Below the pieces are notes generated by a model. It ran no database searches. It was not told the origin of the DNA and worked only from the letters and a program-made list of their open reading frames with translations. Positions 13,501 through 28,500 of a DNA stretch of 64,000 nt are shown here, one piece after another. Source of the stretch: Dirofilaria immitis (Eukaryota > Nematoda > Chromadorea > Rhabditida > Onchocercidae); the NCBI GenBank assembly GCA_024305405.1, contig JAKNDB010000070.1, positions 614,001 through 678,000 of the forward strand, in the 5' to 3' direction. Positions within the stretch are counted from its first letter, which is position 1. Every line of letters starts with the position of its first letter. A program made the translations under genes and the position numbers.

Positions 13501-16500
13501 CTTAAAAGTTATAGTATTTTAATATGAATAACATTTATCAATCGAATTCTCAATTGGTTGAAAATTTAAAATCTTTCATTTCTATTGTAGATTTCGGCAT
13601 ACTGCAGCACATGCAAGTTGGGATGTAAGTAGCGGTGCAAGTGATGCAATTGCATTAAGTGTTGATTTAACCGGTATTACACTACATGGAGTTGGTGTAT
13701 ATTGTGCTCAGCATGATCAAGAACAAAGTTTTACGTGTGAGGTAAGTTTGAATCTTTACATTTTCGTTATTTATTTGTGATTCTTGATAATTTTCAAATA
13801 CGTATCATACGTATTCTATCCTATATTGCTCTCTAGTGATAAGTTTTAGGTACTAATGAATAATGGTGATGCAGCGCATGAGCAGTGGAATGTATTGGAA
13901 AAGGTTGTTGGTACATTAGCAAACAAATTTGAGCCTTGTCAACGTGAAATTTCTTTATTACGATTAACCAAAGCTATCAAACTTCAACCTGCTTGTACCT
14001 ATGCTATTAGATTGCAAATTAATGGTGGCAAAACATTTTGTGGTGAAGGTTGGAAATTAGATTTTATGTTTTCATAAATTTTTCTTAATTACAGAAATTT
14101 TTTTCACCTTTTTTAATTTCTACTAAATTCAAATTCGATAATTTTCTATTATACAATTAGCATAATAAACTTAATTTCTGAACTTCAGAAATATTTTATA
14201 TTACGTGTTCATCAGAGTAGATGAGTTAACGAGTTCACTTACAAAACTTAAATGTCATGGTTGTATTGTCCTTGATAACAACTATTACGGACTCTTTCAA
14301 AATTTTAAAAATTCTTTGGCGACTTGTAAAATTTATAACATTTGATGACCTTATATATTTCATCGCAGCTTAAGTTTTTCGAAGCAACCTCTAAAATGGG
14401 TAGTAAGTTTGTTTGGTGATAAGTGATGTGTAGATTTCAGGAATTATTGGCGGTATCGAATATAGAATTTAATTATTCCCTCGAACAAATCGAAATATAA
14501 AAAATTTCTTCGATTTCCAAATTTGAAATTGTTCAAAGCATTTTTAGAAAAAAGATTTTTACAGGTGGTATTGGAACTGTTCGATTATGCAACGGAAGTC
14601 GAATGTATTTTGAATCATGTAGTTTAAGTCTAAATGGAACTTCACTGTCTCGTGGTCAGATACCATTTGTTCTTTATTCCATACAGGATGATGAAAGCGG
14701 TATTATTCAACAATTGGCTAATCCTGAACAGGTTTTTTGTTACCTTTCATTTCTTCTCAAAATTTATAATAATTCATATTTCCTGCATTTGTTGATGAAA
14801 ATTTGATAATTCATAATTCGAATGTGATCCAAGTCCAATTATGATCTTAACCCTAGAAAATCGCTATTTCCCATATGAATAAATTGAGAGTTTGTGTCTA
14901 ATTTGTAAAATTAACATTATTAGAAAAATATTATATTTAATATATCTGATAATATCATAATTATTTCTTGCTTATGAAATTTCTATTGAAAATTCGTCTC
15001 AATAAAATAAATAAATATGACTCTCACCTCTCGTTATTCATCTCTAATAAAAGAAGTCGGCTTCTCTTATTAATTTTACTTTTCATTTGTTTTTTGGTAT
15101 TTATCTAAACATACCTGGTTTCTCAAAAGGAGCAAAAATGGCCAAGATTTAGCTAAATATAATTATACATTTGTTATTTTTAGCTGGCCAATTGGTTCTT
15201 GTTGTTAATTCGGATTTTATCATCCAAAATATCGGCTTTAATTGCAGCTGGAAATCTTTTATCTCGAGAACAATCTTTTGCTCAAGTATTGCAGGCAAGT
15301 TTTATTATTTTGGTTAACTGTCATTATGATCTGTTATCATTCATTTCTTATAAACATTGTCTATGATCCCATATTTATAGTAACAGATAAAGAAAATTTT
15401 TGAATATATGCATCAGTCATGTAAGTTATCATTGAACAAAAGTCAAAAGAAGTAAAGAATAATTTTCTTAAATTATTCAAATATCTGATAAATGATATGA
15501 CATTTATTTACGATGATGTCATATAACATAAAAATTTTATTAAGGTTATATAATGGTTTTCTTGGAAGCGAATCCACAACGTGCATTGGATGTTGTTGCA
15601 GTATTGGATGATCTCTTACCAATGGTTTCATCAGCAAATGGTGAAAGACTTGCTGAAGAACGAGAACGTGTAATTTCGAGGTATTCGTTATTTGAAATAC
15701 TCTTAATAGTTAAGCTAAAGCAAATTATTTGGAACAACTCAGTGATTATATTGTTATTTATAGATCGATACAGCAGAATAGTACTTGTTCACGTAGTTTA
15801 CAGGCAGTTATTGAATCAGCCCATCCATATTCATCTTGTGGGATACATTCTCAGGTATTTAACTTATTACATATCATTTATTATCGATAAATTGAAATAA
15901 TATGATTACATCTCAACGTCTCAATATTTGTTTAGTAGCGAATAAAATTAAATGTTAGAAATCAGATATAGGGTATTTGATTATCCTTATGACATATGAT
16001 TCTTTAATGTGATTGTTCCATTGTTGTTATCAACGGAAGATATTGAATTATATGTTAACTATTTAACTATATTTTGTTAAATTCTATAACATTATTATAG
16101 GTCAAGAATATGAACTGAAAAAAATCCAAGGTAAAGAATGACTGTTAGGGTGACTTAATTACTCATTAATTGGTTTATCTAACACTCAGTAGATGTTATA
16201 AAAAATATTGTAAAGTCCTGATAAATAGATATGATTGATTTTTATGATTAATTTGAGTTAAACTCATAATTCTTCCTTCGTCGGATGATTAATTTCCTAA
16301 TAGATTATCGATTTTGGAAAAGAAGTTCAATTTATGACAGTACAATTCAGCGAAGAGTGTTGTACCGGTCAAGCAGATGATATTTTATGGATTTATGCAA
16401 AAGTTGGCAGTGAATGCTATGTTCCTATTGGAAGGTTATTTTTTCTTTGTTATGTTATTTTAAGATTCTATGGAAAAAGTTATTAAATAAATAAATTTAT

Positions 16501-19500
16501 GATTTTTTTCAGATACTGTGGTGATCGTAGTTGGCCTGATCGTATGCTTTTGATTCCGGGATGCAATTTATGGTTTATACTAGAATCTTCATCTTATTCA
16601 ACAGATAAACCTGTTGATCAAGTTGGTTAATATGTATTATCTTGAAATTTTTGTTTAATTTGATTTCTTGAATATCATTGCTTTAGAGCTACACAATGCT
16701 TAAAGTGCTCAAATTTTCGTTGAAATTGATTTTTTTGTGCTGGTATAAAAATTAAGTCTTTCAGGTCTATGGTTATCGATGTACAGTTACAGGATATCGA
16801 TATTCGGAAAAAGATTCCGGTATGATTCTGGAAGAAGAACTGACATGGATTTTTGCAAGTGCCTGTCGATTACTAGTTCAGGTGTAATTTCTAAATTTGA
16901 GCAGTTCTGTTAACTTCTAAGTATTATCTAAGAATTTTGATTTCTGCCAATAATGCATCGTCACGAATTTGACACATCTTACCGATGCATTAAAAACGAT
17001 TTTCTCAATCGTTTTCAGATTCCATCGGTTAAGACAGTGGTAGCAGCAGTAACGATGGTTGAAGATGAAATCGATGATATTGTTCGTAAACATGGTACAC
17101 TACTTCGGAAGGGATTAAATCTTTCCCATGTTCCAACAGTCAATGAAGTTTTGAAACGTAGCTTACCGAGCCCTTCACAAACTTCAGGTGAAATTACGAA
17201 TATGATTTTTGTTAGTTTGAAAAAATGATGCTTTTTCCATCGAAATCAAGGTTCTTTCACAATAATAGAAGATATCTACTTAAAAAAAAATCATATTTCC
17301 TCTGTCTCTTTGATAATTTAATCATTTTTTGAATAATTCAGTATATAATCTTTGATTTCATGCAGAATCAAGTTTATTTAATTTTATCAAATCAATGGAA
17401 CAATTTTTTAAGATCTGAAATTCTTAAAGAATTCATTGCTGCTTCTAAAAGTACTTTGGCTGGTTTCCTGGCTCGATGGATGATGAACGAGCCAGTTGTG
17501 GATCTTCATTCCAGTCAACTGCAAATGTCTGATGAAGAGACACGGCTTAGAATTCCTACTCAGGTAGTTATAAAAGAACAAATTATGCCTTTCAAAAGAT
17601 ATAAGTAAGGGTTTTTTTCTGCTCCGATTTTTTTATCGACAAGTATCTGCACATAGATCAGTTGAGGATAGTGATAAAATTTGCAAGACACATTGTTTAT
17701 ATTTTATATTTCAGCGTTGACGTTTGCCAACAGATTGGATAATTTTGGGAGATTAAGTATTTCTGAATTATTGATACAACACGCTATCTTTTCAGATTAA
17801 ACTCATCCCTCGAGACCAGTATGGTCGTCTCGCTGTGTGTCCAAACATGAAGGTCGAAATCACAGTTCGTGTTGGTATGGCACCAGAGAACGATAATTCA
17901 AACATTTGTGCACCTGTTACTCGTAATCTTCCAGTCGCAAGTCTTCCGCCGCCACAGTCCATCAAGGTTAATTAATTTGTAGATTCGCTCGTGAGCACGA
18001 AAGTTTTTACGAGAAGACATATTAAGAAATGAAAGGAATATTGAAATGGCCAATTTATGCTGATTTATTTTCTCTAATCTTTTTGATGAATTTTAGAAAT
18101 TAAAGAAAGATTGACAGTTTAAACTGAATTTTTCTAATTAATTTAAATTTTTAAGGAGCCATATCGTCCAGTTCACATGAACAAAACACGATATGTTTCA
18201 ATTACGACGATGGCTGCTTACCAAGATTATTGCTTTGAGGAATTACGTCTTGGATGTTACAAAGACGCAATGATGAAGGAGCAACTTGTTGTAAACCAAC
18301 AAGCTGATGGGAGGTTTGACTTTTTTTAATTTCAACTTCATGTGAAAAATCTGGATTATCAGTTGGCTTTTTAGGAACAAAGAGCTTAATTCATCGCACT
18401 AAAATTAGGTTATCTGATAAAGCTGTATAACATATGAATGATTTTTTACCTAATCTTTCTTATGCTTAGGTTCACGAAAATTAAAGTAATTTCTTATTTA
18501 GTTTTTCGGCTAATTGGACACCTAAGCAGGGTGGCAAATATCGAATTGAATGTCGTCTAGATGGATTTCAACTGGCTCAAAGTTATTTGGTTGAGGTAGT
18601 TTTAAAATTGAATCGCAGATTACGGATTTTATGTTGTCTTTTGTATTAGCTTTCAATTCAAATTATTGCTGTTTTTTTCATTCTGATCTATCTTTACTAA
18701 GAGAGATTTGTTAAAATTTATAAATTTTAATAGGTTCGGGACAATAATGTATTTGGTAGTTCAATGTCGCCAAAAGAAGGCAATCAAAGTCGTTTAAGTC
18801 GAAGGGTAGCGCATTTTAGCAGGTTTGATTTGAATTAATCTAACCGAAGTGATTTAATTGCAGAGAAGTTTATGAGATGAAGGAAGATAAGAAGAGATGA
18901 AAATAGAACAATTATTGGAAGTATTCTGAACTAGGTATCTTTCAGGACACGTTTTGCTCTATGTGATCAAAAACTGATGACGAAAGGTATACGAATTCGT
19001 GCTTCACCAGCACTGAATTCATCTCAAATTGGTATCATACCTCGCGGTGCTACTGTTTCTTATATTGAAGAAGTAGAAAATGCTGATGGTGTCTGGTTAC
19101 GACTTACTGATGAAGCATGCACAATGTATTGCAATACACAATTACTTTCTCAGGTATTCGTAATATAGGTTTAATTTATCACTGATAAAGTGAATACGAA
19201 AAATGCGAAGATAATGGGTTGTGAATCCTTTTGAAATCTATGGACTTTTGTTGTTTGATATTTATTAAACCATCTTTAGTGTGAGATTATTTCTTTTGAA
19301 TGTATAGTTTATTTTGAATATATATTTACTTTTAATTAGCAAAAATTTATATCTTTATGGTTAAGGTTTAGATGGATAAGATATTTATGGTTTAATTAAT
19401 TTTTTTAAGAAAACAATGATTTGCATGTATTTGATATTTAAGAGAATTAAGGAGTCGAATTTGTCTTAAATTCGACTCCTTAATAGTTAAAATGCATTAG

Positions 19501-22500
19501 AATTTTTTAATTTATGAATATTTACAGGGTTGGTGTTTACAGTATAGCAATCATCTAAAACGATCATTTTTATTGCTAGAATCGGATTCTGTTGATGGTC
19601 TCATTCTTGGTTCCAATTTGCTAAGTACTACTGTCCAGTTATCACAAAATACAGCAGCAACAAATGTGCAGTATCTTGAGCAGTCATTACAACTGGATGT
19701 TGAGGAGGTTAATTCATTTTTTTTCTTAATCTGAGATAATAAATGGATTTCTGTGTCATAATTCGTTCTGAAAATTAGAATTACTAGGAATTATCAGAAT
19801 TTAATTTATAAATAAAAGTATCCAAAACGTTCGCTGAAAAGTAAGCTTTTTTGGCTTCTGCCTATTTTTTTTTTTTAGAAAATTAGATTACATGGATTAC
19901 TTTGTGAATGGAATAATTTCAGAATTTAAAAACTAGCTGAATCCTTATAGATATATGCAGCATGTGGACCGCTTCCTGTATCAATTTACGATTATCCATC
20001 ATTGGATGCTGATTCTGGTGATGTTATCAGCAACACAGAAACCGATGAGATAAGATCATCTGGTTGGCTTCACAATAAGCAAGGGATATGGATACGATTA
20101 TTTGGCTTCGATCAAAAATATGCTTTTGTACAAGTAAGAGAGTGTCTGAAATTGTTTAGTGATTAATTTTTATTTAACTATTTTTAAATTAATTTGCGCT
20201 TTTTATTTTATTTTATTGGGATTAAAAAAATTTAGGAACGTTTCGTTGCCTAAAAGTTAGATTTACTTTGTCGATCTTTGAATTTTCACTTGAATACTGG
20301 AGGAGGAAGTACTTCAATACTGGAAGAGGAAGTTTTACTAAATTCAAATTTCAACTTTGAATATGTAATATAATTAATGTGATTAAATTTAGTGGAATTT
20401 GAATTTTAATATTATTCTTAATTACTGAATGAATTTATATAGAAATTTACAGGACTTAGCCGGTAATCGATATTTACAAAAATAAATGCCGTAGCACAAC
20501 GTTGTAGCAATGGTAATAGTGAACGTTCACCGACAGGACAAAAACCAATAGCACAAATTTATCCGCAATCAAGGTTATAAATAATTATTCATAAAATATC
20601 AAATTCAAAATTTGAAAGGAGAGAAATCATTTTTAATATTATTTTTTAAGTCACATAAATTTAGGAAATGAATTTTTAGCCTAATTTTAGAAATGAGCAA
20701 CCGATACAAGCATTGAAGCCTTCAATTGCTGATTGTTGTCGAACGGTATTCGCTGCATTTTTATGGCATGAACGATTGGTGAAAGATGCGATGGTTTGTA
20801 GTACCTATCTTAAATTTCATCCTGAATTACATACCGTAAGTTCTTCATAAAAAAGATTTTAAAAAAGAAAGAAAACAAAAGGCTTAAAAAACATTCCTAA
20901 CAGTTCAAATTATATAGTTATATTAATGAAATTAATACACATGATAAATTATAAATAAAGAATATAGAAATAATTTGATAAATTGAATTTATTGGAAATC
21001 AGATGAGCAAGTACAGAAGTCTCGATGACATTTAACCTTTAATTTTCAATTTTTCAGATAATTTATGGCCAAAGTCGATTGGAACTAATCATGGCTACAC
21101 CACTGCATTCACTTTTCAGTATCTGGCAAGAAATTAATATGTCAGTGCAAGTCAGTATTGAACAACGCTCAGTATTTCTATGTCCAACGACCACACGACA
21201 GTTTAATGTGAAACCAATAAGTGCGAATATTGGTACTTCTGGGCAGGTTTTTTTTGCAACCTTTCATCATTTTTTTTTAAATTTCTAAATCTTATCGACT
21301 TTTTATTATATTCTTAGTGTCATTCATTTATAGGGAAAACAGTTTTAATGACTTCGTTTCTGGAAAAGTAAGAATTTTAAAAATTATTGATAATAACATG
21401 GGAGAAAAATGATAAGTTATTTTCAAGAGTCCAACATCGAATCAACGAAAGGATTTATGTGAACTTTGTGAAGAATGGCATATAACACCAGTGACTACGC
21501 ATATGCGCATGGCACATCCAGGATGTGGCAAATATTCCGGTGGTCAGGGATATAACAGTTCTGGTAAATATACAAACGGTTGGTCAGGAAATTGTGGTGA
21601 TGGCGGACGACCGAGTGCTGTTTGGTAAATTTGACCATTTTGTTTAATCGATTTATCTATTTTTAGATGGCCTAGATTTTCCTTCAAGCTTTGGAAAATT
21701 ATTAATATTTAAGGTATTTGATGTGTGCCGCATGTCGATCAAAATATTTACTACAAACTCCATCTGGACATCAGCAGGTAGAATCAAAACACTTCAAATC
21801 ACTTTTTAGTTTGAATTGTGATTTACTAAAAGGAAAGGGGAGGATAATATTCGAGAATTCTAATTGCTTTAATTCTCATTACTTTGGTATTGCCATCACA
21901 TTAGGTATAATTGGGCAAAGAAGCATATTCTTGGATCGATTTGCAATTTTCCCTATTCATTTGTATTTTCTGGAAGTTGGAATTTTTAAAGGATCTCTTA
22001 TTATGAAATTCTATCTTTCATTTGAAATACTTTGTAAAGCTTTAAATATTACTCATCGATTTTTATTCGGCGTATCTGTGGATTCAAAAATTATTTGAAT
22101 TTATTAATTTTTTGAACAATAACTTTTTCGAAGTGTATTGAGATATCAATTCCAGGAACGAAACCGTCGATGGCATGAATTTTGCGCATCTTCAGCTGTT
22201 ACAGAAATGTCTCCAGAAGCAGTAATTAAACAAAATGCAATGTTTCTGATGGAGTTGAATGCATGTCTGGAAGGTGATAGTAAAGATACTTCAACTGCAA
22301 CATCAGGATGGACAATCAATCTGTTCCCGCAAACATCCGTTGCAACACCAACAATGATTTCTGCATCCATGCAAAAAAATGTTGGAGTAGTATCGCAACC
22401 GGTTTGTAATTTATTTAATAATTGTGAAAAACTGTATGCATAATCTTCATGATACGATTGCTTTAGGTTGCGAAACATTAAATCTGCAATTTTCCACTTT

Positions 22501-25500
22501 CACTTATTTGATTTTATATCGTTAATTTCCAACGAAGATTTCAAAGTGGCCGTTAATGGCATGAAACAATCAATCCTGAAATCAAATCTAAAAAATTCAT
22601 GTTTCACTTCGAAATAATACCCTTAGTAGCTTAATTGTTTGGATACTTTAGTTTGGATTAATGTTATAAGTCGAGAAGACTTGAGTCTGTTTCTAAAATC
22701 TTAAAATCGCTTACAGTTTGATCAGAAAATGATCAATTTTATACATTGTAATTATGCAGGGATCTTGAAAATTATTGTGATTTGTTTGTAATAAATCAAA
22801 TTATAAATTCTTCAGTTCAGGAATTTCATATTCCATCTGAATGATATATGTTTCATTAATGGTCAATTGACTTATAGCAATCATCAAACGAACGTGAAAA
22901 TTGTTGGATGCCAAGAAAATTATCATATGCTAGTAGTGATCCAGGACCAAAGCATGCCGGTATCGGTACTCATCTCGCTCTTTCAAATTGCAATACGTTA
23001 TATTCGAAAGGACGGGTAACTTTATATACCTGACAAGTTATTAATGTTGGTTGTAATTATATGTAAATGTAACTACGACATCGGGAAGATTTGAAATAAA
23101 GGAATTAATTGAATTGGATCAAGTTGCTAATAAATATGTTATTTTTGAATCAGATTTAATAAGTCATGCTTCAACAAATTTAATTAATTTGCTATTTAGC
23201 TCGGTTCGTCCTCGCTAACAAATTTTTCCAATCGAAGTGAATTGGTTAATTCAATACGTCGGAAAATGTTCGAAGGATATGAAAGACGGCAATCAGCAGA
23301 AGTAACTTCTTTATGCCATAATCTTAATTGACAGTTTTTGAAATTTTCCATTCCAAAATTTGGTCTTGTTTTTTGAAATCCCTCAAGAATTCAGCAGAAT
23401 CAAAAATTTTTTTACAGATTGTTCGTAGTCCATCGGTAGCACTAAAGTCATTATTGATATTAGTTGAACAGAGCAATATTTCAGGTAATATAACTTTCAT
23501 TTTTTAAAGCTACTTTATTTCGGGTTTACTATTGATAGCAATTTGTAAACTTTTAGATATGCTGTAATGATAGCTCTAATTTCAACTACTTAACGGAAAA
23601 TAATTGTTTTTTGTGTCTGGTAATTATCGTGGAAACTCGAAATATTATTTGTAAAATTTTTGGTAATATAACTCTTATAACATGCAATTATCAATAAATA
23701 TTATAGTTTCTATTATTGATAATCAAAACTCACATTTTGAAAAAGGTAAAAAAGCAATTGTTGAATGAAAAAATCTAATAATTGAGTTCATTTGTTAAAT
23801 TTTAAATGATTATTTAGATTTTATTTAATGTCCTTTTTCTTTTAACTATATTTTAGCAAATTTAAACGTATCACTTCGTCGGCCAGTACTTGCTTTTGTT
23901 ATGGAGCAACATAATTTGGCTCGTATACGAGAAGCAATGGCAACCGCTGTAGCTCGTGCTACATTCTTTGCACATTCATTCCGTGTTTGGAATTGGCTTC
24001 TGAAACTAGTTTCAACTGAATCTAGGTAATCTTTTCTATTGTTTTTTTATAAATTTTGAAGTTATAATTTTTTTTTGAAATTTTGGGATCATAGGATCTA
24101 TAAAAATTAAGGAATTATGCGGTTGCTAATTTTTAGTATATTGTGTAAATAAAAGTTACAAATTTTAGTTATGTGGTATAGTTATGTTTCAGTTATCGAA
24201 AAATCATCATTTTTTAATATTTTGGATATCAAATAAGATTTTAAAGTACAACTTCTAACAGATTTAAAATATCTGCAACAAGAGAGAGATAACAAGAGAG
24301 TTTCGAGAAGTTATTTCATTTTATCGATAAGATAGCATGAATACATATATCCCTCATTTTTTATTTTGCATATTTTTTCAATATCATACTTTTTCAGTGT
24401 TGCGAATATTCTTTGGCAATATGTGACAGCAATGAATTCATACGTACCGTTATGTCGATGGCGTAAGAATACTTTACGTTTAGCAACAAATTTACGTCTT
24501 TTACCACATCCGTGGCGTGTTTGTTATTTGGCTGGCCCAATTGCTAATAAAATGGTTCAACAATTACATTCTTTCTTACATACTGTCGCAATTATCGTGC
24601 AGTCAAATGGTGTTGACATAAATCTACGCTGCTTATGCTTTCGAGTTTGGACCTTTCAATTAACAGCTCATGAACAGGTTTGTTTACTTTTGGAAATTTT
24701 ACATGAAAATTTCTGAAGAATTTTTGACATTAACTTGTATTCGTTTGTAAATCTTTTCGAAGAAAACTAAATTGTAGGATTTGCTTTCTCTTATATGTGA
24801 TGTATTAGCAAGTGTTGGCAGCATTTTGGCAGATTCATCCTCAAATCATTCATGGAATCTGGACGATGGCGAACGAAAGACAGATTGTCGATCATCTCGT
24901 GACGAAAGATCATTGTTACCTAAAAATGTAAGATTCAAAAATTATGCTGGAATTTTAATTTTTGGGAATTAAGTTTCGTTCTACAGTCTTCTATATATAT
25001 ATATATATATAGCTTGTAAAACGCATAGTTTTAAAAGTTTATAAATTTTGCTAAAAATTATTAATTTTTAGGTTATTATAATAATAATTTGGAGATATAA
25101 ACTCTCTGAATTCTGTTTTATTTTAGCAGAAACAGATGTGAAACAAATGGAAGATATTACGGGTATTTTGCGCTATGAAGCATCCAGCCGTCAAGCAATG
25201 ATTGGTTGTTTAACTGATGGAAATAGCGAAACTTTCTGGGAGAGCGGTGAAGAGGTCAAATTGAAATTAAGCTCAAATTCAAAAGAAAAATATCGTAAAT
25301 CAAAAGTATATTAAAGAGTTGTTAATTTTATTGAAATGTTTTGAAGCATTTGTGTTGTTTTTACTGAAGTGTTCAGAATGATTGCTATTATGGATCCATC
25401 ACAATACTTCTATTTTATCGTTCTCACATATTTTTCACTAAATTTTGTCTTTCTAATCATGTTCAAGATTTAAAAATTATTTCTTCATTAGAGTTAAATT

Positions 25501-28500
25501 TTGATGAAATTAAAAATTTGTAACAATTTTCAGTTACAGGATAAAAATCGACCACGCTACGTGACGGTGCATTGTGATATTCGAAGTTATAAACCAATAT
25601 TGCTTGCTATATACGTAGATAATATTCGTGATGAAGGTTATCGAACTTGTTCTGTTACCATTGTTACTACGGAAAATGATGGGAGACGTCGTAAAATTCA
25701 TTCTGAATGCCTTGATCATGTATGCATTACCATCAATAATACATCTTCAGTTAGAACATCGCTGTAGAAATTTTTAGAGATAAATAAAATATGGTTTTGG
25801 CTTTAATATGGTTTTGAACAAAAAAGTTTTTACGTCAATTATTCTAAATTATGTTAGAAATTGTTAGTTTTTAATTGTGAACTTTTTACCATTTTTATTT
25901 TAATCAATAAAAATGAATCGAATATCATTTTTAGCAATTTCTTGGCTGGATCAAATGCTGCATTATTGGATTGAAAAATGTACAGGTGATATTTCGTGGT
26001 AATGATTCTTCTTTACGTATACGTCAGGTTAGATATTAAATTATATTTATAATATTATTATATTATTAATAATTAGAAAAATCTTTTCATACTGATGTTG
26101 CTTCTTGAATTACCAAGCAAAAATGTAATGAAATTTCAATGCAATACTCACATAATATAAGATGTAATTATGCTTTGAAAAAAATTATTTTTCAAATTTC
26201 TAAAAAAATTTGCAATTTTAGCTTCGAGTTTTTGGTACTAGCAATGTACTGGATGTGTTTAATTCACAATCTGTTGTCAATCGACATCTTTTAAAACCAT
26301 CGCCATCCCATCAACTATTATTCAGTGCTAATCAGGATGATGCATTTGCAGTTTTCCAAGCTATTGCTGCTCAGGTTATTGTAATTCAGCAGTTTATTTA
26401 ATAATAACTCATGAACTTTTATCCTAATTCTGAATAAAGACATGTCGTATTTGGAATTGTTTGAAATAGCTATTAATATCAGTTTATTTTATTTAAATTG
26501 TCAAAATGATCTTCCTATTTATTGATGATGAACATTTGATCTTAGCTAATGGATTCTCATAATTTGATATCATTTTAGTTAAATCATTGTTTTTCAATCA
26601 TTTAGTTTTTTCATATTTTCAGGCATTTAGTGATGAATTTTCACAAGAAGGGAATGGTACTTTGCGACAACAAGTGCTTGATTTATTATTTAGTCGCATA
26701 CAATTGCAGCCACTTCAGACATTTGTTTGTTCCCATATGATCAATGCTTTAGAAAGGTTTTCTTTTTCTTTTCTTTTTTGTGGCGATTCTATTATTCTTC
26801 CATAGAATCATTAATGGTGATCGTCTTGCTAATTTTTAAACAGTGTTTTTTTATGTTATGTTTTTATCTGGTTTTTTTGGAACCTGATTGAACCTTACTT
26901 AATTACTTCATTAGTTAAAAGATTCTTCATATTAATTGGATTAATTTTATCTCTTGTCTTATTTTTTTGGGACGAAGCAATATTGATGATATGTACATGG
27001 CCAAGAGATAGCGCTTAATAAATAAATTAATAAATAAAAAAATATATTACTCTTCTGTATGAAATTACCTCATAATAAACAGGGTTGAATAATTATCCAG
27101 GATATTTATCCGAAATATATGAAATTTTATCCGAAATATATTTTTCTAATTTTCTCGATATGGTTTGAATAAAATTATTCAACATATTTATCTGACATAT
27201 GAATTTTCTCGATATTAGCATTCAAATAATCACATTTCTACATGTATTTTTTTGCAAATTTCAGGAAGTAGCATCATTACGTGAGAAAGCAAAGCGCAAT
27301 TATTCGTACGTTTGCGGTTTGATGGAAATGCTATTGAAGATTTGTGGTTCACGTCAAGGTCTGGAAGTGTTTGGTGTTAAAAATAATATTCTTATCATAC
27401 TTTCTGAACTATTGTTATTTGCTCCACAGGTAAAACTTATTTCACTTAATTAATTATCCCAACATATTTAACTTTTTGTTTTTATCTATACAGATAAACT
27501 TTTGTTTACCAACATTAATTCAAATTACCGTCACCTTGAATATTCTATTATTTATTGTTAATCAAGAATTCAAATCTTACATTACTTTTAAAATGTTAAA
27601 TTTTTTTCGAAATTAAGCTTCAGGTTTCTCTGTATTTAATTCCAGGTAGTACAATATCAAATACTAGAAACAATTGAATGCCTTTGCAAATTATTCATGC
27701 CTCCCGCTGTCGATTGCTCGAATTTTACACGGAATTTACTAGTAGTGATAACAAAAGTGATAACATTACAAATACGTGATAAGATGACGCGATCATTAAC
27801 TTCAGCTTCCATAGCTGTTAGTTCCATTATGCTTCTTTGATAATGCGGCTAATGCATTGAGTCTATTATTTACCAATAAAGATGTTTTATACGTGGTGTG
27901 ATGATAATCTTTCTAACACAGTTTGCTGGATATAAAATATCAATTTCAAAAACATAATTTTAATTTCGAGAAAAAATGTACTGTTCAAAATTTACAGACT
28001 CATATGGCAGATGCACCGGAGTATTGGCGAATAGATCGATCAGTTAACATCGATATCGCACATCTTGCAAAACAGCTATTAAAAAATTTGAGGTAATTGT
28101 GAAATATCAATTGAGAACGATCAATAATCTTTTAAGCCGAAAAATTCAATTGTAAAATTTGAAGAATTTAATTTTTATCTCGTAGTAGAATATCAATTGT
28201 ATATTAATCCTGAGCATTTGAATATCATAGTATGTAAATTTTAAGGATTCAGAGAAATTATAATTATCATTATTTTTAGAATTTTATTTTTCATAAAATT
28301 ATCGACATCTTTGGACTGAATCTGAGATATTATTACTATTGATTAAAAGTGTTCAGTGGAAAGTGGCTTGTCATCTGATGCATACCTGTTAGAACCTTTT
28401 TTTCATATTTAATTTACCATCAGCAAGAATTTCTTTATTTGTTGTAGTGAAGGATTGTTGAATGAATATTGGACAATTCCGCGCGTACAGAAATATCAAA

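Noticed and set aside
15295..15298. GC donor (CAG|GCAAGT) at the end of the exon starting at 15184
   Set aside because: It breaks phase with the next exon; the GT four bases later fits.
17188..17210. Earlier donor TCAG|GTGAAA giving an alternative [14 protein letters not shown] reading
   Set aside because: It would need a frameshift in the T run at about 17404-17409; the later GTTAGT donor does not.
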